A stretch of 64,000 nucleotides of DNA from JAJCZZ01 sp964569085 (GCA_964569085.1 CAZMTA010000014.1:1-64000); one strand, 5' to 3'; shown: positions 32,418 through 42,279, counted from the first letter of the stretch. The notes: generated from the letters alone by a model not told the origin. A program made the numbers and translations.

Positions 32418-33268
32418 CTCACCTCGCTCTCTGGGTCTTGGGGGTCTCGGGAAAGGGGTCGGTCCGGATCGGCGTCCACGATCCGGCGGGCGCCCGCCGC
32501 CAGCGCCAGCATCGCCACGGGGGCGAGCCAGAGCGGCGGCGGGGCCGCGGGATCGGGGGGCGTCTCCGTGGCGACCGGCATGGCGGCCGCCAGCACGATG
32601 GTCCCGTTGTTGGCGGCGTGCATGAGCACGCCCACCGCCAGGGACCCGGTGCGCCACACGGCCCATGCAATGACGATACCGAGCCACGCCGTCGGGAGGA
32701 ACCGGACGGCGGTCTCCACCGACAGGTGGAAGGCCCCGAAGACGAGCCCGTTGAGGAGGAGGAAGCGCCAGGGAGCCAGGTGGCGCGTGGCCCCCAGGAG
32801 GACGCCGCGGAAGACCACCTCCTCGCACACGGCGGGCGTGAGCGCCACCGCCAGGAGGAGCCACAGCACCCGTCCCGGCGAGTCGGCGGCCAGCATGCGC
32901 TCCATCCCTTCCAGGACCTCCGGAGGGACCGGAAAGAGGGAGGCCTGGGCCCAGGCGAGGAACCAGGCGACGGGAAGGGCGCCAGCCACCAGGAGGAGGC
33001 CTCCGCCCACCGCGCCGGCCGGCGGGACGCGCAGGGAGAGGACCCGCCGCGGGCTCCAGCCTCCCGCCCGCAGGAAGAGGAGGGCCGGGAGGAACAGGAA
33101 GAGCCACTCGGCCACCATGAGGCCCGCCTCCCCGAGGAGCACCGTGGTCAGAAGAGCGCCCGGGAGGAAGAGCACCGCCAGCGCCAGCACGAAGGCCAGC
33201 GCCGCGCCGGGCGTGGGCGCGGAGGCGGCGGGCTCGGGGCGCACGGGAGGGGGGCTCGGGTCGGTCAT
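32414..33268 (-). CDS. CPBP-family intramembrane glutamic protease
   Basis: 284 aa multi-spanning membrane protein of the CAAX/Rce1-like family. The three motifs are complete: EEVVFR (E149, E150, R154), FGAFH (F177, H181) and HAANN (H217, N221). About seven to eight hydrophobic helices. N-terminal 20 residues are Pro/Ala-rich and cytoplasmic. First gene of CPBP-thrC-small membrane protein; coupled to thrC by a 4-bp overlap. Substrate unknown; the family includes bacteriocin-processing and immunity proteins as well as housekeeping proteases. Confidence 0.88.
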   Translation of the reverse strand: MTDPSPPPVRPEPAASAPTPGAALAFVLALAVLFLPGALLTTVLLGEAGLMVAEWLFLFLPALLFLRAGGWSPRRVLSLRVPPAGAVGGGLLLVAGALPVAWFLAWAQASLFPVPPEVLEGMERMLAADSPGRVLWLLLAVALTPAVCEEVVFRGVLLGATRHLAPWRFLLLNGLVFGAFHLSVETAVRFLPTAWLGIVIAWAVWRTGSLAVGVLMHAANNGTIVLAAAMPVATETPPDPAAPPPLWLAPVAMLALAAGARRIVDADPDRPLSRDPQDPESEVR

Positions 33269-33302
33269 GGGGGGCAGGAGGTTGGCGCGGGCCTCCCCCG
33301 GA

Positions 33303-33330
33303 GGCAACCATTGTGCGGGGACGCCGCGTC
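33303..33330 (+). promoter_or_regulatory. Candidate ECF-type promoter of the sigma/anti-sigma/PDZ operon
   Basis: GGCAACC (33303-33309), 17-bp spacer, CGTC (33327-33330). This resembles the GGAACC-N16/17-CGTC pattern of many autoregulated ECF sigma factors, and it lies 89 bp upstream of the sigma gene. By eye only. Confidence 0.45.
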
Positions 33331-33418
33331 CCAGGGTTGAACGGTCGAGCCCGACGAAGGCAGGGAGCCAGGAGGACCCCAGGTCCATGCGGTCGAACGA
33401 GACGACGGGAGCCCGTCG

Positions 33419-33979
33419 GTGACGGAGCGCCAGCTCATCGAGCGGGCGGCGGAGGGGGACGGACGCGCGATCCGGGCCCTGTACGACCGGTATGCACCCC
33501 GGGTGTACGCCGTGGTGCGCCGGATCGCCGGGGACGACATGCTGGCCCAGGACTACGCCCAGGAGGCGTGGATCCGCGCCATCCGGGCGCTGCCGTCCTT
33601 CCGGGGAGACGCGCGCTTCTCCACCTGGCTCCACCGGATCGCGGTGAACGCCGCCCTCCAGGCGGTACGGAAGGCGGACACGCGGCTGAAGCGGGAGGCG
33701 CCCATGCCCGACCAGGTGGAGGCGGCGCCCCGACCCGGGGACGCCCTCCTCCAGAAGCGGCTGGAGCGGGCGCTGGACGACCTGCCCGAGGGAATGCGCC
33801 GGGTGCTGATCCTCCACGACGTGGAGGGCTACACCCACGAGGAGATCGGGAACGTGCTGGGGGTGGCGACGGGGACATCGAAATCACAGTTGTTCAAGGC
33901 CCGCGCGAAGATGCGCGACATGCTGACGGGCCTGGACGACTCCGAGCAGGATCAGGGAGCGGAAGCATGGAGCATCTGA
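33419..33979 (+). CDS. ECF RNA polymerase sigma factor
   Basis: 186 aa RpoE-like sigma factor. Region 2 about 15-85 (IRALYDRYAPRVYAVVRRI, DYAQEAWIRAIRALPSF), region 4 about 118-168 (LPEGMRRVLILHDVEGYTH and the helix-turn-helix EEIGNVLGVATGTSKSQLF). GTG start at 33419; an ATG at 33387 runs into a stop. Its last 13 bp overlap the anti-sigma gene, which implies coupled synthesis. A third gene encodes a PDZ protein, so the regulon may concern the envelope. Confidence 0.93.
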   Translation: MTERQLIERAAEGDGRAIRALYDRYAPRVYAVVRRIAGDDMLAQDYAQEAWIRAIRALPSFRGDARFSTWLHRIAVNAALQAVRKADTRLKREAPMPDQVEAAPRPGDALLQKRLERALDDLPEGMRRVLILHDVEGYTHEEIGNVLGVATGTSKSQLFKARAKMRDMLTGLDDSEQDQGAEAWSI

Positions 33980-34647
33980 GCCGAGAGACGCTGGCCCGAC
34001 TGGTGGACGAAGCCCCGTCGGAGGCGGAGCGCGCCCATCTGGACGGGTGCGCGCCGTGCCGGACCGAGCTGGAGGGCCTCCGGGCCCAGACCGAGGAGCT
34101 GGGAAGCCTGCCCGAGCTCCGCCCTCCCCTGGGGGACTGGGCGGTGCTGGAGGCGCGCATGCGCTCCGAGGGCCTCCTGCGCCCCCAGGCCCGGTTCGAC
34201 CGGACCGGGCTGGCCCGGACCCCGGGGTGGATGCGCGCCGCCGCCGCGGTGATGCTCTTCCTGGGCGGCACGGCCACCGGGGCCTTCCTCGACGACGGGC
34301 CGGCCGGCGGCGGTCGCGTGACCGACGCGGGGGCCGCCGGCGCGGCGCGCTACGCCGCGGGCGCGGTCTCCCTGGAGGAGGCCGCCGGCGCCGTTCGCCT
34401 GGCGGAGCAGAACTACGTCACGGCCCTCACCCGCTACCGGCAGCTCCTGGCCGAGGAGGACGCTCCGGGCGAGGTGGCCGATCCCGCCAGCCGCTTCGCG
34501 GCGCTGGAGTACCTGGTGGCGGCGGGCCAGGCCGCGGTGCGGCAGGCCCCGGCGGACCCCTTCCTGAACGGGCTGCTGGCGTCGACGCTGGCGGAGCGGG
34601 ACGCCACCCTCCGCACCATCTCCTCGACGCAGGACGGGTGGTTCTGA
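33967..34647 (+). CDS. Anti-sigma factor with zinc-finger-like N-terminus
   Basis: 226 aa. N-terminal ZAS-type motif HLDGCAPC (H-x3-C-x2-C, about residues 23-30) expected to bind the sigma factor. One membrane helix (about 82-104: WMRAAAAVMLFLGGTATGAF). The C-terminal part (about 125-220) is periplasmic and helical, rich in Ala, Glu and Arg. It overlaps the sigma gene by 13 bp and shares the TGATG junction with the PDZ gene. Release probably involves an unknown envelope signal. Confidence 0.88.
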   Translation: MEHLSRETLARLVDEAPSEAERAHLDGCAPCRTELEGLRAQTEELGSLPELRPPLGDWAVLEARMRSEGLLRPQARFDRTGLARTPGWMRAAAAVMLFLGGTATGAFLDDGPAGGGRVTDAGAAGAARYAAGAVSLEEAAGAVRLAEQNYVTALTRYRQLLAEEDAPGEVADPASRFAALEYLVAAGQAAVRQAPADPFLNGLLASTLAERDATLRTISSTQDGWF

Positions 34648-35702
34648 TGGGCGCGTCCCCCCTTCGTGGGCTGATCCGCGCCCTCCCCGGGCTGGCGATC
34701 CTGGCGCTGGGCGGCGCCCCGGTGCCGACCCCCGCGGCCGCCCAGGTGGCGGTGGTGCCGACGCCGGCCCGCCACACCGGGTGGATCGGCATCTCCGTCG
34801 AGATGGAGGCCGGGGTGGACCGGTCCGGCGAGCGCTCCTCCACGGTGCGCATCGTGGAGGTCCCGCCCGACGGCCCCGCCGGCCGGGCGGGCCTCCGCGC
34901 CGGCGACGTCCTCCTGGCGGTGAACGGACGCAGCCCCGACGACGGCTTCGCGCACATGGTGGGCGCGCTGGAGCCCGGCGACCCGGTGACCGTCGTGGTG
35001 GAGCGCGACGGCACCCGCCGCCGCTTCCGCTTCCAGGCCGGGGACCGGCCCCGGTCCGCCGGGACCCCGTCCACCTACCAGGTCCTGGTGCGGGCGGACA
35101 CGCTGGCGGAGCAGATGTACCGGGCCATGGACTCCCTCCGGATCCGCATCGCCGCCGGGGAGGGGGCGCCGCGTGTCGTGCGCCTCCGCCGCGCGGGCGC
35201 GGACTCCGCGGCCGCCTTCTGGCGCCCCGACGGGGAGACCGGGATGCGCGCGCTGGTCCGCGTCCCCGAGCTGCCGACCGGGTGGCGGCCGCCGGACGGC
35301 GCCCACCCCTTCCGCCTCCTCTTCGTCGAGGAGGACACCCTGGGCGTCCCCGGCGCGCCCCGAGCGGTCGTGGCGCGCGGTCGGGGGGCCGAGACGACCC
35401 TGCGCCCCCTGGCTCCCTACGCCCTGGGCGCCAACCGGGTGGCCGGCGCGGAGATCGTGGAGCTGAAGCCCGAGCTGGCGGAGTACTTCGCGGTGGACCG
35501 GGGGGTCCTGGTGGTGGACGTGCCCGCCGGCACGCCGGCCGGGCGCGCGGGCGTCCAGCCCGGGGACGTGCTCACCGCCGTGGGCGGGCTGGCGGTGGGG
35601 TCGCTGGCCGAGGTCCGCCGGGCCCTGGCCGAGCCCCGGGACAGCCTGGCGCTCCGCCTCGTGCGGAAGGGCGCCCGCCTGGAGGTCGTGCTCCGGCGCT
35701 AG
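34647..35702 (+). CDS. Secreted protein with two PDZ domains
   Basis: 351 aa. Signal peptide about 1-33 (ending PTPAAAQ). PDZ-1 about 45-135 (WIGISVEM, then VPPDGPAGRAGLRAGDVLLAV). PDZ-2 about 265-350 (GVLVVDVPAGTPAGRAGVQ, then PGDVLTAVGGL). No protease domain is present, unlike DegP. As the third gene of the ECF operon it may be a sensor or scaffold for misfolded outer-membrane protein tails, as the DegS PDZ is in E. coli; this is inference. Confidence 0.85.
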   Translation: MGASPLRGLIRALPGLAILALGGAPVPTPAAAQVAVVPTPARHTGWIGISVEMEAGVDRSGERSSTVRIVEVPPDGPAGRAGLRAGDVLLAVNGRSPDDGFAHMVGALEPGDPVTVVVERDGTRRRFRFQAGDRPRSAGTPSTYQVLVRADTLAEQMYRAMDSLRIRIAAGEGAPRVVRLRRAGADSAAAFWRPDGETGMRALVRVPELPTGWRPPDGAHPFRLLFVEEDTLGVPGAPRAVVARGRGAETTLRPLAPYALGANRVAGAEIVELKPELAEYFAVDRGVLVVDVPAGTPAGRAGVQPGDVLTAVGGLAVGSLAEVRRALAEPRDSLALRLVRKGARLEVVLRR

Positions 35703-35732
35703 CGCCGCGCCGGGGGGCCGGTCGGCCCCCGG

Positions 35733-36950
<1,218 letters not shown>

Positions 36951-36963
36951 GGCGCCGCCCCCC

Positions 36964-38472
36964 CTACCCGCCGAAGGGCCCGCCGCCCCGGCGGGACCGC
37001 ATGCGCTCGAGGAACTCCTGCTGCTGGGCCTGGAGCTGGGCGGCGCCCACCACCGCCAGCGTCTCGCCCTCCTCGAGGCCCGACACCACCTGGGTGTAGT
37101 CCCAGTCGTTGATGCCCACCTGGATCATGCGGAGCTCCGCCTCTCCGGCGTCGTTCACCACGAAGACCGCGGCGGGGCGGGTCTCCCGGTCCGGGGCGCC
37201 GGCGGGCGCACCCACGGCCCCGGGTCCGCCCGCGCCCCCGCGCAGCCCGCGCATCACGGCGCGCATGGAGTCCTGGGTGATCTCTCCCGACTCCACCCGG
37301 GCCCGGAGCGCCTGGAGCCGGCTCCGGACGTCCGGGTCTCCCGCTCCGGGCCCCGCGTCGCCCGCACCCTCGGCGGCGGGAGGGTTCCCGCCGGGAGCTC
37401 CGGGACCCGACCGACCCCCCGCAGCGGCGCGGTCGGGCCGCCCGCCCCCGCCCGCCCCGCCGGCCGCGAACCCGCCCCGACCGCGTCGGGGGATGTCCAG
37501 CGTCTCGGGGTCGATGCCCAGCGCCATGGCGGCCGGCGCGATGTCCGAGACCTGCACCACGGCCCCGTTGGGCACCATGAGCACTCCCGGCGCCCGGTCC
37601 ACCAGCACGGTCACCTCGGCGTTCATCCCCGGGCGCAGGAGCCCGGCCTGGTTGTCCAGGTCCACGATGACCGGGAACATGGTCACGTTCTGCTCGACCA
37701 CCGCCTGGGGCTCGACCTTCTGCACGAGGCCCTGGAAGCTCCGGTCCGGAAAGGCCTCCACCCGCACCGTGGCGGGCATGCCGGCGCGGATGTCCCCCAT
37801 GTCCGTCTCGTCCACCAGCGCCCGGACCCGCATGCGGGCCAGGTTGGCCATGACGAAGAGGGTGGTCCCGCCGGAGACGTTCTGGGAGGCCGACTGGATG
37901 ACCTGGCCCTCCTCGACGTTCTTCTGGATGATCGTGCCGGCCAGGGGCGCCCGGATGGCCACGTCGCTGAGCCGCAGCTCGGCGAGCTCGTGGTTCGTCT
38001 CGGCCTTCACCAGGTTGGCCTGGGCGTTGGCGTAGTCCAGGCGCGTCTGCTCGTTCTCCTGCTCGGTGATGACCTGGCTCGCCAGGAGCTGCTGCGAGCG
38101 GTCGAGCTGGGCCCGGGTGATCTCGGTGCGCGCCCGGGCCACCTCGAGATCCGCCGCCGTCTGGTCGAAGGCGTTGCGGACGTCCCGGGGGTCGACCTCC
38201 GCCAGGAGGGTGCCCTGGGTGACCTCGTCGCCCACGTCGGTGAGGAGCCGCAGGATCTCGCCGGAGGCCTTGGACTTCACCTCCACGGACCGGATGGGCT
38301 CCACCGTCCCGGTGGCCTCGGCCTCCAGGGTGATCGTCCCCCGCTCCACCTGGGCGGTCTGGAGGGACGGCCCCTCCTCGGCGGCCTCGGAGCTCTCGCA
38401 CCCCGCCATCGCCACCGCGCCCGCCAGGACGAGGACCAGGGGCCCGCCGGCCCGCCGCACGCGCGTCTTCAT
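36964..38472 (-). CDS. macA: MacA-like periplasmic adaptor (membrane fusion) lipoprotein
   Basis: 502 aa. Signal peptide with lipobox AMAGC (Cys25). Lipoyl half-motifs and a coiled coil (about 95-190), then beta-barrel and membrane-proximal domains. Adaptors are normally 370-400 aa; the excess is a Gly/Pro/Ala-rich insertion (about 315-435) that interrupts the C-terminal part, contains a short charged helix (SRLQALRARVESGEITQD) and precedes AVFVVNDAGEAELRMI. Start and stop are coupled by ATGA to the ATPase gene. Expected to bridge the MacB pair to TolC. Confidence 0.9.
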   Translation of the reverse strand: MKTRVRRAGGPLVLVLAGAVAMAGCESSEAAEEGPSLQTAQVERGTITLEAEATGTVEPIRSVEVKSKASGEILRLLTDVGDEVTQGTLLAEVDPRDVRNAFDQTAADLEVARARTEITRAQLDRSQQLLASQVITEQENEQTRLDYANAQANLVKAETNHELAELRLSDVAIRAPLAGTIIQKNVEEGQVIQSASQNVSGGTTLFVMANLARMRVRALVDETDMGDIRAGMPATVRVEAFPDRSFQGLVQKVEPQAVVEQNVTMFPVIVDLDNQAGLLRPGMNAEVTVLVDRAPGVLMVPNGAVVQVSDIAPAAMALGIDPETLDIPRRGRGGFAAGGAGGGGRPDRAAAGGRSGPGAPGGNPPAAEGAGDAGPGAGDPDVRSRLQALRARVESGEITQDSMRAVMRGLRGGAGGPGAVGAPAGAPDRETRPAAVFVVNDAGEAELRMIQVGINDWDYTQVVSGLEEGETLAVVGAAQLQAQQQEFLERMRSRRGGGPFGG

Positions 38473-39179
38473 GCCTGGACCCCCGCGGTCTCGTTGAGGA
38501 AGTCCTTCTCGATCATGCCGTCCTTCAGGTGCACCTGGCGCTTGGCGTATTCGGCGATGTCGTGCTCGTGGGTCACCAGCAGGATCGTCTGGCCCTGGGC
38601 GTTCAGCGCGCTCAGCTGGCCCATGATGTCCTCGGAGGTCACCGAGTCCAGGTTCCCCGTCGGCTCGTCGGCCAGGAGGAGGGCCGGCTCGTTCACCAGC
38701 GCCCGGGCCACCGCCACCCGCTGCCGCTGACCGCCGGACATCTCCGGCGGCTTGTGGTCGACGCGGTCCGCCAGCCCCACGAGCTCCAGCTTCGCCCGGG
38801 CCCGCTCCTTGCGCTCCTTGGAGCCCACCCCGGCGTAGATCAGGGGCAGCTCCACGTTGTGCAGGGCGGTGGCGCGGGGCAGGAGGTTGAACGTCTGGAA
38901 GACGAACCCGATGGCCTTGTTCCGCACGGCGGCGAGCTGGTCCTCGGAGAGCTCGCTGACGACCTGGTCGTCGAGCCAGTACTTCCCGGCCGTGGGCGTG
39001 TCGAGGCAGCCGATCATGTTCATGAAGGTCGACTTGCCGCTCCCCGACGGGCCCATGATGGCCACGAACTCCCCGCGTCGGACGACGAGGTCCACGCCGC
39101 GCACGGCGTGGACGGTCTCGGCGCCCATGACGTAGTCCTTGGTGAGCCCCTCGGTCCGGATGATCACGTCGTCGCTCAC
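38469..39179 (-). CDS. MacB/LolD-type ABC transporter ATPase
   Basis: 236 aa. Walker A GPSGSGKST (43-51), Q-loop near 94-96, signature MSGGQ (147-151), Walker B LLLADEP (167-173), H-loop His194. Highest resemblance is to the LolD/MacB ATPase group that pairs with FtsX-type permeases. GTG start overlapping the tolC stop (GTGA) and ATGA overlap with macA downstream. Powers the efflux or lipoprotein-release pump encoded by the same operon. Confidence 0.93.
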   Translation of the reverse strand: MSDDVIIRTEGLTKDYVMGAETVHAVRGVDLVVRRGEFVAIMGPSGSGKSTFMNMIGCLDTPTAGKYWLDDQVVSELSEDQLAAVRNKAIGFVFQTFNLLPRATALHNVELPLIYAGVGSKERKERARAKLELVGLADRVDHKPPEMSGGQRQRVAVARALVNEPALLLADEPTGNLDSVTSEDIMGQLSALNAQGQTILLVTHEHDIAEYAKRQVHLKDGMIEKDFLNETAGVQA

Positions 39180-40492
39180 AGCTCCCTCCCCAGCACGGCC
39201 TCGAGCTGCGCCCGGGCCAGCAGATAGTCGTAGCGTGCGGTCACCGCGTCGGCGGCGGCCTCGTCGGTCGCCGCCTGGCTGATGAGCAGGTCCAGGATGG
39301 TGGCCACCCCCACCTCGTAGCGCTCCCGCACCACCCGCAGGTCCTCGCGGGCCACCGCCACCGCCTCCTCGGCGATCTCGATGGCCAGACGGGCCGTGCG
39401 GAGCTGATGGAGCGCGGCGTCGGCCTCCTCCCTGGCTCCCAGACGGGCGTCGTCCTCTCGGAGTTCCGCCAGCCGACGGGAGAACTGCGCCCGGTCCACC
39501 GAGCTCTCCCGCTGGAAGCCGTTGAAGATGGGGTAGCTGGCCCGGAGCGCGAGGCTCCACGACGTCGTCCCGTTGGCGAAGGAGGCGGCCTGGTTGGCCC
39601 AGTTGTAGCCCGAGGAGAGGCTCACGCTCGGGAGGTACGCCGTGCGCGCCGCCGAGAGCTGGGCCGCCGCCGCGGTCGTCCCCGCCCGGGCGGCCACCAC
39701 CGTCGGCGAGGCCTCCTCGGCCAGCGAGAGGATCTCCTCGTCGGACAGGGGCACCGGGGAGAGGTCGATCTCCTCGGGGCGGACCGGCTGGACGGGGTGG
39801 CCCTCCCCGATCTGGCGGCCCAGGGAGAAGCGGGCGGCCCGGGTGGCGGTCTCGGCCTGGAGGAGGGCCTGGCGGGCGTTCACGAAGTCCAGGCGGGCCC
39901 GGAGGGAGTCGGACACGGTGGCCCGCCCCAGCTCGGTCCGGCGCCGCACCATCTCCAGGTTCCGCTCCGCCTGCTCGACGCGGAGCGCCTGGACGGCCTG
40001 GAGGTCCTCCTGGCGGAGCGCCTGGAAGAAGAGGTTCTTCGTCTGGAGCCCCACCTGGAACCGCTGGTTCTCCCGGTCGGCCTCGGCGGCGTCCACGTCG
40101 GCGCGGGCCGCGTCGAGCTCGGCGAAGCGGCGGCCACCGGAGAAGACCTCGTAGCTGGCGGAGAGCCCGGCGGAGTAGGAGTCCGAGCTGCCCTGGACGA
40201 CCCGGTCCGTGTTGGGGTCGAAGCGGTCCTGGCTACGGAGCGAGCCCGACGAGCTGACGCTGAGCGAGGGCAGGAAGGCGCCCCACGCCTGCCGCCTCCC
40301 GGTGGACGCCAGGCCCACGGCCTGGTCCTGCTGCGCCATGGCCGGGCTGTGCGCCAACGCGCGCTGCACGGCCTCCTCGAGCGTGACGCGCTCCTGGGCG
40401 ACCCCGGGAGAGGATACGAGCATCCCTGCGGCCACCGGAAGAAGGAGAACCCACTTCCGGCAGGCCGACGACACCCACCTCGAATTGTGCAT
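39176..40492 (-). CDS. TolC-family outer-membrane efflux protein
   Basis: 438 aa, typical length. Signal peptide about 1-33 (GVAQERVTLEEAVQRAL follows). Two OEP repeats (about 40-225 and 240-435) of long helices with coiled-coil heptads, each including paired strands such as PSLSVSSSGSL and PSVSLSSGYN. It forms the trimeric outer-membrane channel for the MacA/MacB pump. Fourth gene of the operon; it begins 5 bp after the Spy-like gene. Confidence 0.92.
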   Translation of the reverse strand: MHNSRWVSSACRKWVLLLPVAAGMLVSSPGVAQERVTLEEAVQRALAHSPAMAQQDQAVGLASTGRRQAWGAFLPSLSVSSSGSLRSQDRFDPNTDRVVQGSSDSYSAGLSASYEVFSGGRRFAELDAARADVDAAEADRENQRFQVGLQTKNLFFQALRQEDLQAVQALRVEQAERNLEMVRRRTELGRATVSDSLRARLDFVNARQALLQAETATRAARFSLGRQIGEGHPVQPVRPEEIDLSPVPLSDEEILSLAEEASPTVVAARAGTTAAAAQLSAARTAYLPSVSLSSGYNWANQAASFANGTTSWSLALRASYPIFNGFQRESSVDRAQFSRRLAELREDDARLGAREEADAALHQLRTARLAIEIAEEAVAVAREDLRVVRERYEVGVATILDLLISQAATDEAAADAVTARYDYLLARAQLEAVLGREL

Positions 40493-40497
40493 GGAAC

Positions 40498-40932
40498 CTA
40501 GTCCCGATCATCCCTCGCGTCTTCGGCCTCTCGCTCGGCCTTGCGACGCTCGTAGTCCGCGATGAGGGAGTCGTATCGGGCGGCCTGCTCCGCGCTGAAC
40601 ACGTCCTTGATGGCCTCGCGCGTCGAGTCGATGAGCGCCTCGTAGCGCGGGTTGTAGCTGGCGCGGAACTGCTCCTGCAGCGATTCCATCTTCGCCCGAT
40701 GCTCGACGACGATGGAGTCGATGAGGACCGACTGGTCGGGGCTCGGACCCACCTGCTCGTACATGGGGATCCGGCGCTCCTCCTCGGGCTCCGCGGTCGC
40801 CACCTCGGCGGCCTCGGCGGGGTTGGCCACCGCGGTCCGGTCGAAGGCGAGGCCGAGGGTGAACCCCGAGCCGAAGATCACGGCCAGGAGGAGGGCGGTC
40901 AGCAGGCGGGTCTTGGCGGGAGAGGACTGCAT
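40498..40932 (-). CDS. Membrane-anchored Spy/CpxP-like helical protein
   Basis: 144 aa. One N-terminal helix (about 8-30), then a periplasmic all-helical part with charged heptads (YEQVGPSPDQSVLIDSIV, MESLQEQFRASYNPRY, ALIDSTREAIKDVFSAEQ). The pattern of length, DxI.EAR-like helices and a final AARYDSLIADYERR resembles periplasmic heavy-metal sensor/Spy-like proteins, but the LTxxQ motifs are not canonical. Placed between a putative anti-sigma factor and tolC, it may tune the stress response. Start overlaps the preceding stop by one base (TGATG). Confidence 0.7.
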   Translation of the reverse strand: MQSSPAKTRLLTALLLAVIFGSGFTLGLAFDRTAVANPAEAAEVATAEPEEERRIPMYEQVGPSPDQSVLIDSIVVEHRAKMESLQEQFRASYNPRYEALIDSTREAIKDVFSAEQAARYDSLIADYERRKAEREAEDARDDRD

Positions 40933-41348
40933 CAGAAGCGATCCGTGACGAAGGACACCGCGCTACCCACCTGCGGCGCCAGCGCCGCGGGGATGGGATC
41001 GTCGGCCAGCTCGGACACCAGGAGCTCCTCGACCCCGACGTGATTGGCGGCTTCGGGCGCCACCGGGCCACGCACGAGGGAGAGGGCCGCCACGGCGGCC
41101 GCCAGGAGCGCGGTGGGCACCAGCGTACGGGACCAGGATTGGAGCACGTCCCCCACGGTCACGTCGGACAGGAGGCGCCGGCGGGACAGCTCCGGGCCGG
41201 CCCGCTCGACGACCCAGGAGCGGAAGCGAACCCAGTAGTGGGGATCGTCCGTCGCCGGATCCAGGGCGCGCAGCCACTCGGCGATCTCGGGATCCTGCCC
41301 GAGCCCGTCGTGGTGGGCGCTCATCCTCGTTCCATGTCGGTCCGTCAT
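40932..41348 (-). CDS. Putative anti-sigma factor, single-span membrane protein
   Basis: 138 aa. Cytoplasmic N-terminal part (about 1-70: EIAEWLRALDPATDDPHYW), one helix (about 74-92) and a short periplasmic tail. It has no zinc-finger cysteines. Position directly after an ECF sigma gene (4-bp gap) and topology match an anti-sigma factor, but there is no recognised domain. ATG at 41348; an internal ATG eight codons later is possible. Confidence 0.6.
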   Translation of the reverse strand: MTDRHGTRMSAHHDGLGQDPEIAEWLRALDPATDDPHYWVRFRSWVVERAGPELSRRRLLSDVTVGDVLQSWSRTLVPTALLAAAVAALSLVRGPVAPEAANHVGVEELLVSELADDPIPAALAPQVGSAVSFVTDRF

Positions 41349-41352
41349 CGTC

Positions 41353-41925
41353 TCAGCCCTTCGTTGAGATGTCTGCGCTCACCGGTCCCCGTCTCAGGAC
41401 CTCGCGCAACGCCTTCCTGGCGAAGTGGAGATGGGAGCGCACCGTGCCCGAAGGCAGGTCCAGCCGCTCCGCGATCTCCCTGTGCTTCCATCCTTCCAGA
41501 TCGTGCAACAGCACGATCTCCCGCTGCACGTCGGTCAGCTGCGCCAACGCGTCCCTCAGCTGGCTCCGGAGCTCCAGGGTCTCGGTGACCCGATCCGGGC
41601 CCGGTCGGCCCGAGCTGGCGCCCACCGGGATCTGGTCCGTGTCCCTGAGGGACAGCCTCCGGACCAGGTTCCTCGACCGGTTGCGCACGATGGTCATCAA
41701 CCATCCCGCGAACCGCTCCGGGTTCCGACACTCGTCCAACCGCTCGAGCGCCACCATGAAGGCTTCCTGTGCCGCGTCCTCCGCGTCCTCGTGCTTGCCG
41801 GTGACGGAGAGCGCCACGGAGTACGCGGCCCTCTGGTACTTCTGGACCAGCATGCCGAAGGCGCGTTCGTCGCCCCTCCGGGCATCCCGGACCAGATTTC
41901 CGTCGTTGGTCTCTTCGGACATCAT
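41353..41925 (-). CDS. ECF RNA polymerase sigma factor (efflux operon)
   Basis: 190 aa. Region 2 about 20-88 (FGMLVQKYQRAAYSVALSV, DAAQEAFMVALERL), region 4 about 125-178 (LTDVQREIVLLHDLEGWKHR, EIAERLDLPSGTVRSHLHF). First gene of a seven-gene operon running to macB. Two adjacent ATG codons (41925, 41922); no convincing Shine-Dalgarno is seen upstream, where the sequence reads GGTGTCCTAG. It belongs to a group different from the ECF factor at 33419. Confidence 0.93.
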   Translation of the reverse strand: MMSEETNDGNLVRDARRGDERAFGMLVQKYQRAAYSVALSVTGKHEDAEDAAQEAFMVALERLDECRNPERFAGWLMTIVRNRSRNLVRRLSLRDTDQIPVGASSGRPGPDRVTETLELRSQLRDALAQLTDVQREIVLLHDLEGWKHREIAERLDLPSGTVRSHLHFARKALREVLRRGPVSADISTKG

Positions 41926-42191
41926 CTAGGACACCGAGCCCGCGCTGCGTGTTGAGCTTCGTCGGAGGAGACCTCCTGCCGGGTCTCCGTGACAGGGAAG
42001 CTAGTGTCCCGACACCGATGTCCGCGAGCCGCGGCCACCCCTCGAGGCGACCGGCCCCCGGACCGTCCTCGTCCCGCCGGGGCCCGCCTGCTGGACGGCC
42101 GCCCGACACGACTCCCGCGAGGCCGTTCGGCCCCGCGTCAGAGAGGGACGCCCCCGGACCCCCCGACGTTAAACGCGGGGGCGTCGGCCCC

Positions 42192-42213
42192 GTCCGGGCC
42201 CCGGGGCCCGGAC
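42192..42213. repeat. Perfect 22-bp palindrome
   Basis: Eleven bases (GTCCGGGCCCC) are followed directly by their exact reverse complement. No loop, so it is a candidate protein-binding palindrome as much as an RNA hairpin. It abuts the next stem-loop with one base between. Confidence 0.6.
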
Positions 42214-42214
42214 G

Positions 42215-42257
42215 CGACGAGGCCCTCCGGAACGGTATGTCCCGGAGGGCCTCGTCG
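42215..42257 (-). terminator. Strong stem-loop (16-bp perfect stem, 11-nt loop)
   Basis: 42215-42230 pairs perfectly with 42242-42257. It starts 22 bp past the stop of the 58-aa ORF, a position fitting a terminator of that minus-strand transcript. No T-run follows on either strand, so it could also be an mRNA-stabilising or attenuating structure. Confidence 0.55.
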
Positions 42258-42279
42258 ACGCGGTCCCGAAGGGGCTCCC

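Larger units (their letters stand above)
41926..42279. other. Gene-free region rich in GC hairpins
   Basis: 354 bp between the ECF sigma gene and the 58-aa ORF. No gene seen. It must hold the sigma operon promoter, but I could not pick a convincing one. It contains at least three inverted repeats: an 8-bp stem at 42148-42155 with 42178-42185, the palindrome 42192-42213, and the long stem-loop 42215-42257. Confidence 0.6.
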
